Source: Anadara kagoshimensis
Taxonomy: Eukaryota > Mollusca > Bivalvia > Arcoida > Arcidae
NCBI GenBank assembly: GCA_021292105.1
Contig: CM037870.1
Location: 43,914,576 to 43,978,575 of the forward strand
DNA length: 64,000 bases
Direction: 5' to 3'
The notes beneath the pieces were generated by a model. It did not search any database, was not told the DNA's origin, and saw nothing but the letters and a program-made list of their open reading frames with translations. A program made the position numbers and the translations under genes. Positions 12,482 through 25,017 of the stretch are shown one piece after another. How positions within the stretch are numbered: the first letter of the stretch is position 1; each line of letters begins with the position of its first letter.

Positions 12482-12489
12482 TGACGTCA
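12482..12489. promoter_or_regulatory. Perfect CRE palindrome TGACGTCA
   Basis: TGACGTCA lies in a short GC-richer stretch (about 12390-12580) with several CpG. No gene start is visible nearby, so function is uncertain. Confidence 0.25.
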
Positions 12490-12629
12490 CTGATACTAGT
12501 ACATCATTAGTTGCCGTGACGCTGCTTTGATACTGTGATGGCAGCCAGTGTCAGAACATAAAAGGCATGGCCGGCTATACATCAATTGCAAAACCAACAC
12601 ACACATTGACACAGCTAGCCTTACACATT

Positions 12630-13250
12630 ATTAAGAGATCAAGTCTTACATATTATTAAGAGATCAAGTCTTCTGCCAGTTGTGGTAGATATTCACCAGA
12701 AAAGTCTTATTTAAAGAATAATTGCGAAACTTGGTCCTTGACAAAAGGACAAAACTTCAATAGGTCTTATACATTCCTGGAGACCACTGCAAGGTTTTTA
12801 TGACAGTTGTGGAAGCTACCGTTACTTACCACACTAACCAGCAGTAACTGTACCCAACCTTAAGGATTAAGCCTATCTTAAAAATTGCACATAATCGGAG
12901 ACCAAGGTTTTTGGCCAGTTGTGGCAGCTACTTACCAGAATAATAAACAGTTATTATACCTTTTTATATGACATGTACATGACAACTTTAATTGCTGTAT
13001 ATCTTAAAAATTAACAAAATTATTAAAATTTTAAATTTACCTAGATTTAAGTTGAGGAAAATCTTATTTAAAGAATGATGGTGAAACTGGGGTCTGGACA
13101 AAAAGACAAAGGTTAAATAGGTCCTACATATTATCAAAGACCAAAGCTTTTCTGCCTGTTGTGTTAGCTGCTTATTGTTAGCTGCTTATTGCACTAACAA
13201 GCAGTTACTGAACCCTACTGTAAGGATTAAGCCTATCTTAAAAATGTAAA
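12630..13250. repeat. Local repeat cluster with MITE-A fragments
   Basis: Segments at about 12700-12890 and 13060-13245 are paralogous: TTAAAGAAT(A/G)AT, then GGTCCTTGACA or GGTCTGGACA, and both end TAAGGATTAAGCCTATCTTA. The part near 13040-13095 matches the right half of MITE-A. Confidence 0.6.
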
Positions 13251-13259
13251 TAATGTATT

Positions 13260-14075
13260 TGCTCTGTGCTAAGTAATTTGATATCAATATTTATTTAGAG
13301 AAAGTTGGTACTCAAACTGTCTTGGGATACCCATAATCAATATGATGGTGACCAGTATTTAATTAAGAACAATGTAAATATTATAGACTGGTCTTAAATG
13401 TCCCAGAAATCCTTGACATCATTGTATCCTCAAGTCATGCTCATAATAAACTTGTAATAAATGAACAATTAGCCATTTATTGAATCATATTGATGATTCG
13501 GAGTAAAGTGAATTAGCGACAATAATGTCTAATTGGTGTGTTTAATGGTGTTCTATCACGTCCTTGTAAAAGATGGTTAAAAACCAGTGTATTATCATGT
13601 ATCTTTAGCATAGTATTGATTGCTTGACTAATTTCCAGCCGGCACGTTTATTTGTAGGCAATTATACATGGGAAAGTACAATAATAGGTAGTTTTTGCAC
13701 AATCATTACATAAATATTTATAAAACGGGTTTATTTGATGGATATAATTCCCTTCTGTGTTTTGTAATTGTTATGTAACTAGCAAGTTTGGCATTTAGTG
13801 AAAGTGTGAAAAAATAAAAAAAAGTAATCATGATAATGTTTAGGTGTGTATAGTGCTTGTTTATTTTTTATCAAGTTTAGGAAACATTTGTTTCATCTTA
13901 GGTGAACATTGACACATTTTCTTTTTCAAGTATGGTATTATAAAGGGTTTGGCAATAATGTTTGAAAAAAAAAAAAAAAATTGAAATAAAGTCATGAGTA
14001 TGGAAAAATCTAGTTACAAAGAGGACTCCATATATAACGCCTAGCACTCTGTAAATTAAGCTGTATTATTTCTGA
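13260..14075. other. Unique AT-rich DNA
   Basis: Nothing recognisable apart from an A run at about 13965-13982. Confidence 0.4.
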
Positions 14076-14317
14076 TGGGTCTCGGTGGCTTTGTGGTCTA
14101 AATCACATGCTTACGGATCACACAGATCACGGTATCTCTCACTGCCTAGATTCCGATCCCACTTAGGACAGATCTTAGACGAAGAAAGTTTGTCAGTTCG
14201 CTTGCAGAAGGATAGTGGTTTTCATCAGGCACTCCAGTTTTCTCTACCATTAATGAACTGACTGCCTTGATACATGTATGAGTGAAAAATCTTGAATGAG
14301 GTGTAAAACACCATTAA
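14076..14317 (+). mobile_element. SINE-A copy, near full length
   Basis: The head reads GGGTCTCGGTGGCTTTGTGG with the B box near 14150. The body AGTTTGTCAGTTCGCTTGC and tail AATGAGGTGTAAAACACC follow, then a short A-rich end. Confidence 0.75.
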
Positions 14318-14329
14318 AAATGTATATTT

Positions 14330-15130
14330 CTATACACTCGTTTCATATATATATATTTATTGTTGTTTTAAAGAATACACTATTCCTGTTTAGCTTTTAA
14401 TAATATATACTAGTATTTTAAGGTAAATATATAACATCGAATCATCAAAAATTAGTCACAAAATAAACTTCTGTTTTGAACATTTCTGTGAAAAATGATT
14501 ATTCATAGATCTTACATAGAATTTAATGGCTAAGGGTACAAAAGGAAGTCCTACCCATTTTCATACCGAAAAGAGTTTTTGTCATATGTTTGTGTATATG
14601 TGTGTTTCATTTTTTTTGGATCTGCCAACAAAAATTACCTAAACATGAAACTAGTTTCTATCCAAGTGTTAAAGAACAAAATGTATCATTAAAGGAAGAT
14701 AACTCTGTCATCCTTGGCAGTCATTGTCCAAGGCTTGTCTCATAGTCAAGCTGCTATAAAATATTTATGGATAATAAATAGCATAAAATACATCATTTAT
14801 GTTGGCTAAGGTTCAGATAACAAATGGTTATATTCAGCTGTACCATAACTATTAAACAGAAAAACTTCACGCATATATTAATAAATTTTTGCATCAAATA
14901 TTAAATTGTAAGAAAATATCAACAAGGATAGCTAAATTTGGGTCATTTTAGATTTTTACTCTTCACATTAGACAGGTGAACTTGGCTGAGAAGAACATTA
15001 TTATATGTAGAAATGTTTTGAAATCTATTGGGGGTAATTCAGTATTAATGCCATAGACAGGTGGTCTTTATGTAGTTGTATCTAAAACATTACATAGTGC
15101 AGTAAAACTTTGATAACCTGAACATCTTTT
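14330..15130. other. Unique AT-rich DNA
   Basis: No gene or element recognised; a short TA run lies near 14346. Confidence 0.4.
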
Positions 15131-15143
15131 CTTTTACCACTAC

Positions 15144-15475
15144 TGTAGCTCATTTGGTAGAGTGCTTGCTTTGTAGGAAGTTGTGAGTTCAAACCCTGGC
15201 TGGGGTCTGAACAAGACTTAAAAGTATAGCCGGTAGTGACTGTTTTGCCAAGTACTCAGCATTTAGATATGAAAGTCACAGCGTTCTTAGGTAGAGACCT
15301 AATATTCAGATGATCCATGTTATGGCGGGCATGGTGAGTTAAAAAACTCTCCTTGCACAATGCCCTGAACGCACTGCAAAGGTTAAAATTTTTGCCACTT
15401 CACCTTTGCTGATGACCTCTCTATATAAGTGAAATATTCTCAACTGGGATGTAACACTGCATTCAATCAGTCCCT
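15144..15475 (+). mobile_element. SINE-B copy, full length
   Basis: The tRNA-like head has an A box (TAGCTCATTTGGTAGAGTGC) and B box (GTGAGTTCAAACCCTGG). The body contains CCGGTAGTGACTGTT, GCACTGCAAAGGTT and the tail TATAAGTGAAATATTCTCAA. It is the best copy in the window for defining head and tail. Confidence 0.8.
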
Positions 15476-15559
15476 ATCTGCCTCTAAAACACTCAAAGTG
15501 TATGAAAGATTCCAATCAGTCTTGCGAGAAATCTTTTTCAGTTGGAAGTGTGCAGAGTG

Positions 15560-17036
15560 TTTGACTTAGGGCCTCACATTGTCATCTAAGTGTCTACTTC
15601 ATAACTTTTAAATAGAGTTTTGGATTTAAATGAAGTTTAATTGGAATATTTGTTATATTGATATGTGAAGATTTGGAGTACATCAGGGACATAATGTTTC
15701 TAGACACCACAGTAAACCAACCTCCTACTTGCATGCACAGTAACTAGTAACGGTATTACAATGAAATGTCAAGCAGATTTTGTAAGTGGGCTAGTTTGTT
15801 GGACAATGGTAAAAGTTCTGAATTCTTCCTAACTGAATACATGAGAAGTTTTATGAGTTGTCTCCCATTGCATGTTGATGTAAACTTTAACACACTTTTC
15901 CTTGTCAAATGCCATTACTAGTTGGTTTGGTACCAGTATAGTGCAGCACAGACTGTTATGTTCATCTGTGACATTGTAGGCAAGTGTAGAAGATTGCTAG
16001 AAGTATGAGATCAGAAATAATTGCACAAACTCAGGCACCACTAGAAATTGTATTTAGAGTAATCCCCGATATTAATAAGGAAAATTTATGATGAATAGCT
16101 GAACATTCATGATGTGATGCAAAATATTATTTTACCAACAAACCAACCAAACAACCAAGCAAGAACTTACCGGTAATAGTTTTTCAGCCCCACTGCCACA
16201 AAATTGGGGAAATGCAACTGATTTCATAGTGACATCATATTTTGTTCTATGATACAGAAATAAGCATTTACATTATGTTGTTTTATTGAATAAAAGTTTT
16301 TAGCCCATAATACATGTTTGCTAAAAATAAATAATCTTCAAGGTATTAAGTTTAAAATCTCCAAAATTTAAAATCATACAGTGATTTTGATTGCCATAGT
16401 CATAGGTTTTGTACAAATGCTATAATAGATATTAATTGTAAGGAGTCTTTAGAATGCAATCCATTTCATACAATAAAAATATGTTATTGCTTGAAAATAT
16501 TACATTACAATGGTTTTAACACTAGCCAAAAAAAGAAAATAAGCCCAAATTGTATTGCAAGAATATGATATTCTCATTGTCACATTGTGTAGATTTATGT
16601 GTTTACAGAATGAGTTAATGCTGGAAAAATATGTTTTCATCCAATTCAATCTGTTATGAATAAATTTATTACTTTCATAATTGCTGCTATGAGCTATAAA
16701 ATTTCTAGTTAATGAAATGCACAAGAGGTGCTTCATTTAGAGGCAGAACAATCTGTAATAAGGCAGAACCCTTACTAATAACTTAATTTAAAAAATTGAC
16801 CATTGTCCACTATAACAATGACCATTGTTAATTTATCATAACTAATTCAGTAATTATGTTTGCCTGGTTTATTGTTAATTTTTACTAAAATCCAATATCA
16901 CATTTGGCTTAATATAGTGTGAAATTGTTACTGGAAAAAAGAGAGTTTCTCATTTCTGTGTATGAATCATTCCTGGTTATGTTGACTTTATGGTACTTCT
17001 GTTGCTGTCCAAACTCCAGGACTCTGACCTTCTATA
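15560..17036. other. Unique AT-rich DNA
   Basis: No gene is supported. A donor-like GTAAGT read on the minus strand at about 16168 has an open stretch behind it, but nothing else supports it. Confidence 0.35.
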
Positions 17037-17255
17037 GGCAAACACCATTGACCTGTCTACTTGACCTTTTATTAGGAATATTCATATAGGAGAATCCTCT
17101 GATTACCTGGATTGTGTTAGGATTTGCAGTTCATACATGAACAATGTCTGTGCTTAGTGTTTCTCATTGTGTAGACAAAATAAACATGTGTGCATAAACT
17201 CATTCAGAATAAACATTTAATTAAAGGTCAACCAGACAGGTCAATGTTGTTTGCC
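17037..17255. mobile_element. MITE-B copy
   Basis: Inverted ends GGCAAACACCATTGACCTGT / ACAGGTCAATGTTGTTTGCC enclose about 180 bp with AGGAATATTCATATAGGA. Related copies lie in tandem at 50713-51180. Confidence 0.75.
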
Positions 17256-17769
17256 AAGAACTAACTATTGTTTGTCCTCTCTGATATTTATCAATATGTC
17301 CACCAACATTTAATAAGGAAAGCCCTTATGTTTCCATTATAAACTTTTATTGATTATGTCTTGAGTTTTAATTTGTTTTTCTTGATTGTTTTTCTGGAAC
17401 ATTTAATGGTAACACTTATTTTGTGGTCAAAAGTTCATCATTGTTGTAGTGGAGATAAGCTGATTACTGGATGTAGCTCCCAGAGTTTCAATACTTACTA
17501 ACATAGCTATGTTATCAGAATCTGCTTAGTGGGGTATAAAAATCTTGTTTTGTAACTAACCACTTGAAACTGTAAAAATAAAACAACTGATTGATTGTTT
17601 AAAGAATTAAAAATGTATTTTTTTCAAGTAGTTTTACATTTGTCACCAATGGTGGAAGCAGGTCTCATAGCTACTCAACTCGGCCTGTCAGTTCCTTGGT
17701 TCGTTCATTAGTCCATGCTAGTGTAACGGTATATACTCATACTTTGTTTAGTCTGTAAGTCCCACTATA

Positions 17770-18370
17770 TTAAGGCCATAATTTTCAAACTTTTTATAGT
17801 GTTAACATGTATGACAATGATTTTCACCTTATGTTTTGGGCAAGCTTTATTAATTTTTCTCTGAATTTTGACAAGTTGAATATAGCTGTTTTTTAACTAT
17901 GGAGGGTACATATTTTGTGCACTAGTAATCTGTAATTCAAACTGTATTAAATCTACAGGTAATACCTTTTAAATTTTCAATAACTATACATCTATCTATA
18001 TGAAACATGTGCACTGCCTATTTGGGGAAATTAAAAAAAAGATTCTATAAAATTTGCTTGTTGAACTTGGCTATTTTTAAAATAATACATAATAAAGTTG
18101 TGTACAGTGTGTACATACATGTACTTTGTTTATAATTTCCAAGTTATACTAAATTAAAGCTATGCCTTTCAAAGTTTGCTTAATGTTAATATACGTACAT
18201 CTATATGCAAGATGTTCACCTCCTATTTTGGGAATTTGCAATAAATTCTGAATTTTGAATTTGGACAATTTCAGCAATTATATATGCTTGGGATAGTTTG
18301 GCACTTACATATGTTGTATAATCTGTAAGTTAATCTGTATAAAAGTTATCTCTTTGAAGCTTTGCAAATT
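17770..18370. repeat. Strongly diverged tandem repeat, period about 200 bp, three units
   Basis: Each unit has a TAACATGTATGA / ATACATCTATCTATATG / ATACGTACATCTATATG-like block, then CCTATTTTGGG(A)AATT and CTGAATTTTGA. Relation to a named element is not clear. Confidence 0.5.
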
Positions 18371-18708
18371 GAAGGAACTCGTGTAGACAAACAAAAGATT
18401 GAGAGAAAGTCTCCTTCAAGTTCTGTTAGATTCCATACTAAAATTTTAACGATCCTTTAAAAACATTAAAGAATAATGCTTAAGCTCAACTTATTTGACA
18501 TTTTCAGTGAATGATCAATTTCATTTTATCTTTTCTTTTGATCACATTACCATTGAAACATGTTATCATCTTCGGGAATTGTATGTCGCAGAAAGCAGGA
18601 AATTAAAGCTGCAAGTATCAAACAGAAAGCCTAGATTATCGCATGATAGAAGATAGAGTGGGTGTGAATATCGGTGGAATTAATTCAAACTGGTGAATAT
18701 TATGTAGC

Positions 18709-19089
18709 TTTAGCTCACCTGAGATGAAAGTAAATTTTGGTTCTTTTAATCTGAAAACTTTTAGTGCCAAAGAAAAATATCACATTGCAAAAATAATCAA
18801 CATGGCAAGATTTAAATAAGTAGCAAGTTTTATAACTGTAAGATAATCCATATACAAATTGTTGACCCCAAATCTCTTTTTTTTTGCAAATTTGCCTGTT
18901 TTTGACTATTTTCTTGGAAAGCAAAAAGTAAAGATAGATAAAACAATACATTGCTAAAATGATCAACATGACAAGCAACAAAGAAAGTTTTGTAACTGTA
19001 TGATAATCTATGTAATAGTTGTTAACACTGAAATAATTTTTTTTGTGAATGTTCTCAGGTGAGCCATTAGGCCTATGGACCTTTTGTTT
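18709..19089 (+). mobile_element. Short relative of the TTTAGCTCACCTGAG element
   Basis: It opens TTTAGCTCACCTGAGATG and closes CAGGTGAGCCATTAGGCC then TATGGACCTTTTGTTT. The core is two units of about 175 bp marked by ATTGC(A/T)AAAAT(A/G)ATCAACATG. The 177-residue open frame on the minus strand across it is a shadow. Confidence 0.7.
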
Positions 19090-19259
19090 GAGATTGTGCA
19101 AATTTACAGATTTTCCGACAGTGCAAGTCTTGACCATAAACAATACTACAGTAAATGAACAGTCCTCCAGAATCTTGTCTCCCATCAAACATTTTGGGAT
19201 TTTATAAATGCATGTAAAAATTAACTTAATTAAAGATTTTTTGTGCAAAGTTTTTCTTA

Positions 19260-19780
19260 ATTTCTTTGCATCTTATCATGATTTTAAATCAATTTTTGGA
19301 TTAAATTTGACCTTAAATCCACGTAGCAGTATTGCTTGATTCCATCATTTTTAGGTTTTTCAGTGAAAATTTTAGTAGAGTGTACAAATGGAAGTCTTTC
19401 TGAACATGCAAACTATTCTAAGATTAATTAAATATCTAGCACCTAAAAGTTGTAGTTTGACACTTTTATAAAATATGCACACACATGATCTGTTTATCAT
19501 TAAACACTGCACATGTAGACATGTCAGTCACCACAGCCCCTGTAACTGACAGTGACAGCTGATCTTATGAACAGATTAAAAATCACTTAACAGCCTTAAT
19601 TAGTCGGATCAATAAGATTGAAGGTCAATTGTCCATCCCTTACTGGACATTTGTTTCTGATCAGGTGTATGTTGATACTTAATCACACATGCAGTATGCA
19701 TGCCAGCATGGTTCTTATCTTAGCATTAATAACTGACCAGCAAGTGTAAAAATAAAAGGCCAGATTTGGAGATATTATGT
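19260..19780. other. Unique DNA, nothing recognised
   Basis: No exon, RNA gene or repeat could be supported here. Confidence 0.4.
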
Positions 19781-19784
19781 ACAG

Positions 19785-20030
19785 CTGCATACTGTTTAAT
19801 GCTTATATTTCGCTGTAGTTTTATTTTTGCTATATTCAGAGTTAGGTGTATTCACGCAAAAAAAAGTGCTGCAAAGATACAGCATTTTGATGCATTCAAT
19901 AGACGTTTCAGGTTCTCGCCCGCTTCCTTCCCTTTATTCACATAAGACCATGAACATTTAACATCGAGAATACACTGGGCATTGTAAAACCGCAAAACTT
20001 TGACATTGCGAAAATTAAGCAGTATACAGT
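19785..20030. mobile_element. MITE with CTGCATACTGTTTAA ends
   Basis: The left end CTGCATACTGTTTAATGC mirrors the right end TTAAGCAGTATACAG. Internal ATTTCGC / GCGAAAAT blocks are also inverted. Confidence 0.65.
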
Positions 20031-20275
20031 TCTTTTATTCAATTTGTCAAGTAATACCTAAAGTGCACAGTTTGTACATGTTTTTACTACCCCACATGTT
20101 CCTAACCAAAGGGGACTATCAGTATGATCTCAGTCCTTCCATCCATTAATTTATTTGTCTCATATATGTCTCATTCCTTTCTAACACTGTATTGTTTCCA
20201 AAAGCTAATATGAAGACTATGGGTGGATCACCTAATGTCATTGTCTAAACATGCAATATCAGCATTCATCAAATC

Positions 20276-20278
<3 letters not shown>

Positions 20279-20329
<51 letters not shown>
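20279..20329. repeat. (TA)n microsatellite, about 25 units
   Basis: An uninterrupted alternating AT run. Confidence 0.95.
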
Positions 20330-20332
<3 letters not shown>

Positions 20333-20416
20333 GCCTTGGACATAATTTATCAGTTTCTTATCCAACTGCCTTCTTCTGGTGACATCTATGCATAGCTTTA
20401 TATCCATACCTAAAAG

Positions 20417-20620
20417 TGGGGCCTCAGTGATCTAAAGTGTATGCTTACAGTTTACCTCTTGTTGTCTAGGTTTGAATCACACTTTGGCAGATCCTAACTG
20501 TAAAAAGTTTGTCAGTTTGTTTGCTAAAAGTTAGTGGTTTTCTGTGGGCATCATTTCCCCCACCATCCTGAACTGACTGCCTTGATATAAATGAAATATA
20601 TCATTACTCCACTCCTAAAA
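20417..20620 (+). mobile_element. SINE-A copy
   Basis: The head GGGGCCTCAGTGATCTAAAG and B box GGTTTGAATCAC are followed by AGTTTGTCAGTTTGTTTGC and tail TGACTGCCTTGATATAAATG. Confidence 0.75.
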
Positions 20621-20644
20621 AAGTCCTGCTTCATTATGCTATGC

Positions 20645-20860
20645 TGTAAACCAACTTTTGTTCGCAGATATTAACTTTCGCAATTCTATTACAAAAACCA
20701 TTTTGCAACTATGAACTTTCACGATTTTGAAGTTAAGCTGAATATTTAGTATAAATAAAACCATTTTCAGAAACGAATTCGCAATGATTAACTTTAGCAA
20801 TTATTTTGTCCTCACGAAACACTCGAAAGTTAACCGCAGGCGAATAAAAGTTGGTTTACA
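20645..20860. mobile_element. MITE with TGTAAACCAACTTTTGTTCG ends (216 bp)
   Basis: The right end CGAATAAAAGTTGGTTTACA is the near-perfect complement of the left. The interior is rich in CGCAATT / CACGATTT motifs typical of this repeat group. Confidence 0.8.
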
Positions 20861-21373
20861 ATATACTGTGCACATGTGTATATTGATGTAAGGTCACTGG
20901 ATGCTAACTACAGATGGGTGTATCATGCACTTATGGCGTGGCTGTTTATTCTGACTTGTGATATTGCATTATGACTTTCAGATCTTATAACATTTTCAAA
21001 TTACATGTGATTCCCTTAGAGATGAGTCGTTTTTTGCTTCAATGGAAGCTTGAGCTGTAGTTAACTGTGATGAGTATTATTGTAGCTGATATCGGCTTTC
21101 AGTATCGGTCTCGCTGGAATACTGATTGTCAATGGAAACATTGAATATAATATCAAAACCGTAAACAGAAAACCATAAAATAATGGAAAAAAATTGTTTA
21201 AATCATTGTTAAGAATTAGGGACATGACAATACATTACATTATATGATTACCCAGAATGCTTTGCACTGTTGTTTAAAAACAAATCAGCTCTTGTCAATC
21301 CAACTTGTTGCACTCTACTTTTATTGTTGCAGTAATGATAAGTTGATGTTCAGTATGACTGGACAGTGATGGC

Positions 21374-21425
21374 TTTTTTTTTTTTTGTTTTTTTTTTTTT
21401 TGGTTTTTTTTTTCTTCCTTTTTTT
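21374..21425. repeat. T-rich low-complexity tract
   Basis: Long T runs are broken by single G and a CTTCC block. Confidence 0.85.
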
Positions 21426-21800
21426 GTGTGTGAGTAAATTAACTATGGTTGAATTACTATTATAAATTGGATTAGATATTTTATTTCCAAGTTTTTACTG
21501 TATAAATGACAGGGCCAATCATGTTATATGTTTTACTGGTACAGTCATGTTTTACAAGCTTTTTACTTTCTTCATAGGAATACATTTTGAAATAGAAATT
21601 TTGTATTCATTTTTAGTAATATCTTACCCGGTAATCAAATTCTGAAATATTCTAATTTTTTTTTCATTTTTCAAAGAAATTAAAATTTTATTTAATTAAA
21701 TAGAGTTTTTTTTTCTATTGGTCAAGATGGTTTCCACAGCAACAGGTTGAAGTTGCTGAAAATCTAATAATTAAAATGGAACATTGTAAATTCTAGAATA

Positions 21801-21950
21801 GAGTAATGGTGTTTTACAACATGATCAAGATTCTTTTTTTTGATCCAGGGTGTCAGTTCTGTGGTGGTGAAAGAAACAGGAAACCATCAACCTTCTGAAA
21901 AAGGAACCGACAAACTTTCTCGCACTAGGATCTGCCACTGAGGCCCCCTA
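21801..21950 (-). mobile_element. SINE-A copy with deleted B-box region
   Basis: The tail (GAGTAATGGTGTTTTACAAC) and body (CCGACAAACTTTCTCGCACT) are present. The sequence then jumps to the very 5' end of the head (CCACTGAGGCCCC), so most of the tRNA-like part is missing. Confidence 0.7.
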
Positions 21951-22114
21951 TAAATGCTAGACAAAAGAGAGTTTAAACACCAGAAGTGTTTTTTTGATGA
22001 TTTTGTTATGGCTTATTTTATCAACATCTCCAAATTCAATACCACCTGCTTATAAAGTCAGATTTTCTGTCTCACAGGTGGTCTTTACCTACAGGTGTTT
22101 TACTTTAATTGAAT

Positions 22115-22367
22115 TACTGTCAAACCTGTCTATAAAGGCCATCCAAGGGAACCTGCAAGTGACCTTATGGACAGGTGGTCCTTATATAGAGGTTTTATAT
22201 GGATAAAATTTTACTGGCCTTTAAAACATTTTGGTTTCCTTTTTTTAGTCATTAAAATTTCATTAAATTGAATTTGCCTAATGGTGATCAAAATACTTTC
22301 AATTGACCTTTAAAAGCAGGTGCCCTTGTATATATGGAGGTGGCCTTGAAGGCAGGTTCCACTGTAG
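22115..22367. mobile_element. MITE-D copy
   Basis: The left end TACTGTCAAACCTGTCTATA and right end AAGGCAGGTTCCACTGTA are inverted repeats. Internal GGTGGTCCTTATATAGAGG motifs are typical of the family. Confidence 0.75.
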
Positions 22368-22379
22368 GTAGTTCATAGT

Positions 22380-23690
22380 ACTTCGTCAAACTACTGTATC
22401 TACATCCTGGGTTAAGTTTGTGATGTTGTAATTAATTTGGTTCACCACCTTAGGTGTTAAGATAATAAAACACGACATTAACTGGTTACTGTGTGTGATT
22501 TGATAGGCTTTATCATATCCTTAGTCTCCCAGACTCTGGTCTTTAATTTGTTAATCAAGTCTATGTGTTCTTGTACACACAGTAGGTGTTGACATGTCCG
22601 ACAAATTTATGAACAGTTTTTCAGAAAATTGTTTTGAGAAACTTTTAATTAAAACAAATATCTAGATTTGAATTTTAATAAATGTTGATTTTTGTTTATA
22701 ATTTACTAAGAATGTAATGGATTAAAGTACACATGCCCAAATCAAAACACAGATGGCATTTTAAGTGCAGTTTCAGTTTTACTGGGAAGGATAACAGATC
22801 ATGAGGTCATATGAGAACATGGTTACAAAATTATTTACTAGTATGAAATCAATTATTAGGGAATTTGAACATTTTTTGTATCTCAGGGGTTCAAAATTCC
22901 CTGGGTCTTAGGTCCAGGACCTTTTCATTTTACATTGGGACCCTTGATATTTAAAAAAGTCTGTTAGACCTGCTATTTTTACCAGGATAATTTTAATTTT
23001 TTTAAGAACATGGACCTTTCAACGATGATATTGAACTTTTAAACTTTATAATTGACCTGCCCAAAAAAAGCAAAAGGTCCTGGACCTTTCATTACAAAAC
23101 ATAATTTTGAACACAGAATCTATAATCAAAGATAGGTTTGAATACAGTTTTGTGTCTTTTTATTGTAATGTGATCAGTAACTTAGAACTTTATATATAAA
23201 ATGTTATTTCTCTTTTGAACTGAAAAATAAATTTGAGATCTGAATGTTATTGCATCATTCTCTATAAATAATTTATTTTTTTAAAAAAAGGGCAACTCGC
23301 TTACCAGCTGCTGATCGGGGAAGATACTATATGAGACATATTTCATGATGTTTTTATTTTTATGTGGCAGTTATCTGAAACATTAAAATTATATGTACCG
23401 GTACATGCAATGTGCATACAATATGATATAAAAGCCTTAAAATGGAAAAGCAGCGGGACTCCGACAAAAAATATCAATAGTTATATTATCCATGGATTCC
23501 TTTTCCGTCATCAATATTTTTATAATGATTAGAATTTCTCCACTTTCCGGATACAGATGCAGTTTATTCCTTGGTTATACAGTAAATAATTGATTATCAA
23601 CCAGCAGGAATATGCTTGTGCATATCTTGTTGACAAATTGTCATACAATACAGATCTGTCCAAAGTTTAACACCAAGCTAACAAAATAAA
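22380..23690. other. Unique AT-rich DNA
   Basis: No exon or element recognised. Confidence 0.35.
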
Positions 23691-23699
23691 AAGGAGTTG

Positions 23700-24018
23700 A
23701 GTTGAGTTGAGTAGTGGTGTTTAATGTCCCATTAAAGAATATTTCACTTATATCAAGACGTCGTTGGCTATAGGTGAAAGTGCAGAAATTCTCCCTTTGC
23801 GTTGCGCTGATGGCATTATACAGCAGGATTCTTTAGTGTGCCAAACCCATCCTGACACGGGACCTCGTTTACCATATTTTAAGTTCCCATCCGAAAGAAC
23901 CGTGACTTTCATTTCGTAATGCCCAGTGCTTGGCGAAAGAACAGTCACTACCCATTTTCAAGTCTTGGGTCAGACCCAGCCGGGGATCTAACCCACGACC
24001 TTCCACTAACCGAGCTAA
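23700..24018 (-). mobile_element. SINE-B copy, near full length
   Basis: On the minus strand the head has an A box (TTAGCTCGGTTAGTGGAAGG) and B box (GGTCGTGGGTTAGATCCC). The body has GGGTAGTGACTGTTCTTTCG and AACGAGGTCCCGTGTCAGG, and the tail ends in a GTTGAGTTGAGT-like stretch read from the + strand. Confidence 0.8.
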
Positions 24019-24129
24019 CAAAACAATAAGGAGTCAATGCCCAACTATCGAGAGGCTGAGACATAAACATCTATTGGCCAATAAGCTGTGAAGAGATAGA
24101 TAACAGCTGTCAAAAACCATTGAGATATA

Positions 24130-24640
24130 TTGTAAACCGTGAAATTTTAGTGGCAGTTTTATTTTAGCGCTTTTAGTAGTCGGATCTTTTCGCTAAAATA
24201 CAACTGTGCTATTATTACATATTCTGTTTTCAGAGTTCCTACAAAAAGTTTGTTCGCTAAAATAAAGTTAAAGTCTGTCCTGAGCCATTAGGCCCATCAG
24301 GCCGGAGCTTATCCCGGTTTCGGTGGCGTTAAGCGACTGAGAGTACAAGACTCTCCCCTGAATGGGACGCTGGTCCATCCCAGGGTTAACCCCCAGCATT
24401 TTTGCTGGTACTCATTTATTTTTCAGCTGAGTGAACTGGAACAACGTGAAATTAAGTGTCTTGCTCAAGGACACAACACATCGCCCGGTCCAGGGATCGA
24501 ACCCACGACCTTCGAATCATGAGTCCGACGCCTTAACCACTAGGCCAAGCGTTTCCATTCGCTAAAATAAAACTCTGTTAAATATTTTAAGAAAATTTGC
24601 TAAAATAAGTCTGTGTTAATATAAAGCAGTTTATAGTAGC
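24130..24640. mobile_element. TTCGCTAAAATA-type MITE or repeat interrupted by SINE-C
   Basis: Motifs CGCTAAAATA recur at 24191, 24255, 24560 and 24600 in a decayed element. SINE-C splits it at 24267-24557. Confidence 0.5.
24267..24557 (-). mobile_element. SINE-C, full copy with target duplication (291 bp)
   Basis: On the minus strand the A box is TGGCCTAGTGGTTAAGGCGT and the B box GGTCGTGGGTTCGATCCC. The body has the widely shared metazoan SINE core TGTCCTTGAGCAAGACACTT. The 14-bp duplication TTCGCTAAAATAAA flanks it at 24253-24266 and 24558-24571, so both ends are exact. The clean duplication and consensus-like boxes suggest a fairly recent insertion. Confidence 0.9.
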
Positions 24641-25017
24641 TAATGAAAGGTCGAAATGACCTGTCACTAATTCAACAGCTCTGTATCAAACTTCCTACAG
24701 GCCTGTACTGTATAGTGCTGTAGATTACATTCCATTTTCGTCCAGCTGATTCAGCTGCTATTTAATTTGCATATTGTACAATGCTCAAAATGTACATGTT
24801 TAGGCTGTTATGCAATTAATTCATACAGGTTGTCATATAACTATAAAACTTACCTTACATAAAGATGGCTTATTAGACAGTCATCATTTTCATATTTAAG
24901 ATATTTTGATGGAAGATGTTCTTCATGCATTGTGTAATTTATATACCTTACTGCACACCCTATTATGTTTTCATATCTGCTACCAAGTGTTGTCAATATA
25001 TCTGTTCATCTGTCCCA

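Noticed and set aside
16100-16260. Possible minus-strand exon ending at GTAAGT (about 16168)
   Set aside because: A short Met-initiated stretch precedes the donor, but there is no acceptor, promoter or similarity to support it.
18715-19248. 177-codon open frame on the minus strand
   Set aside because: Mostly inside the TTTAGCTCACCTGAG element, low complexity and AT-driven, with duplicated core units and no family resemblance.
23700-24018. tRNA-like sequence with good boxes
   Set aside because: Continues into the SINE-B body and tail, so it is a retroposon, not a tRNA gene.
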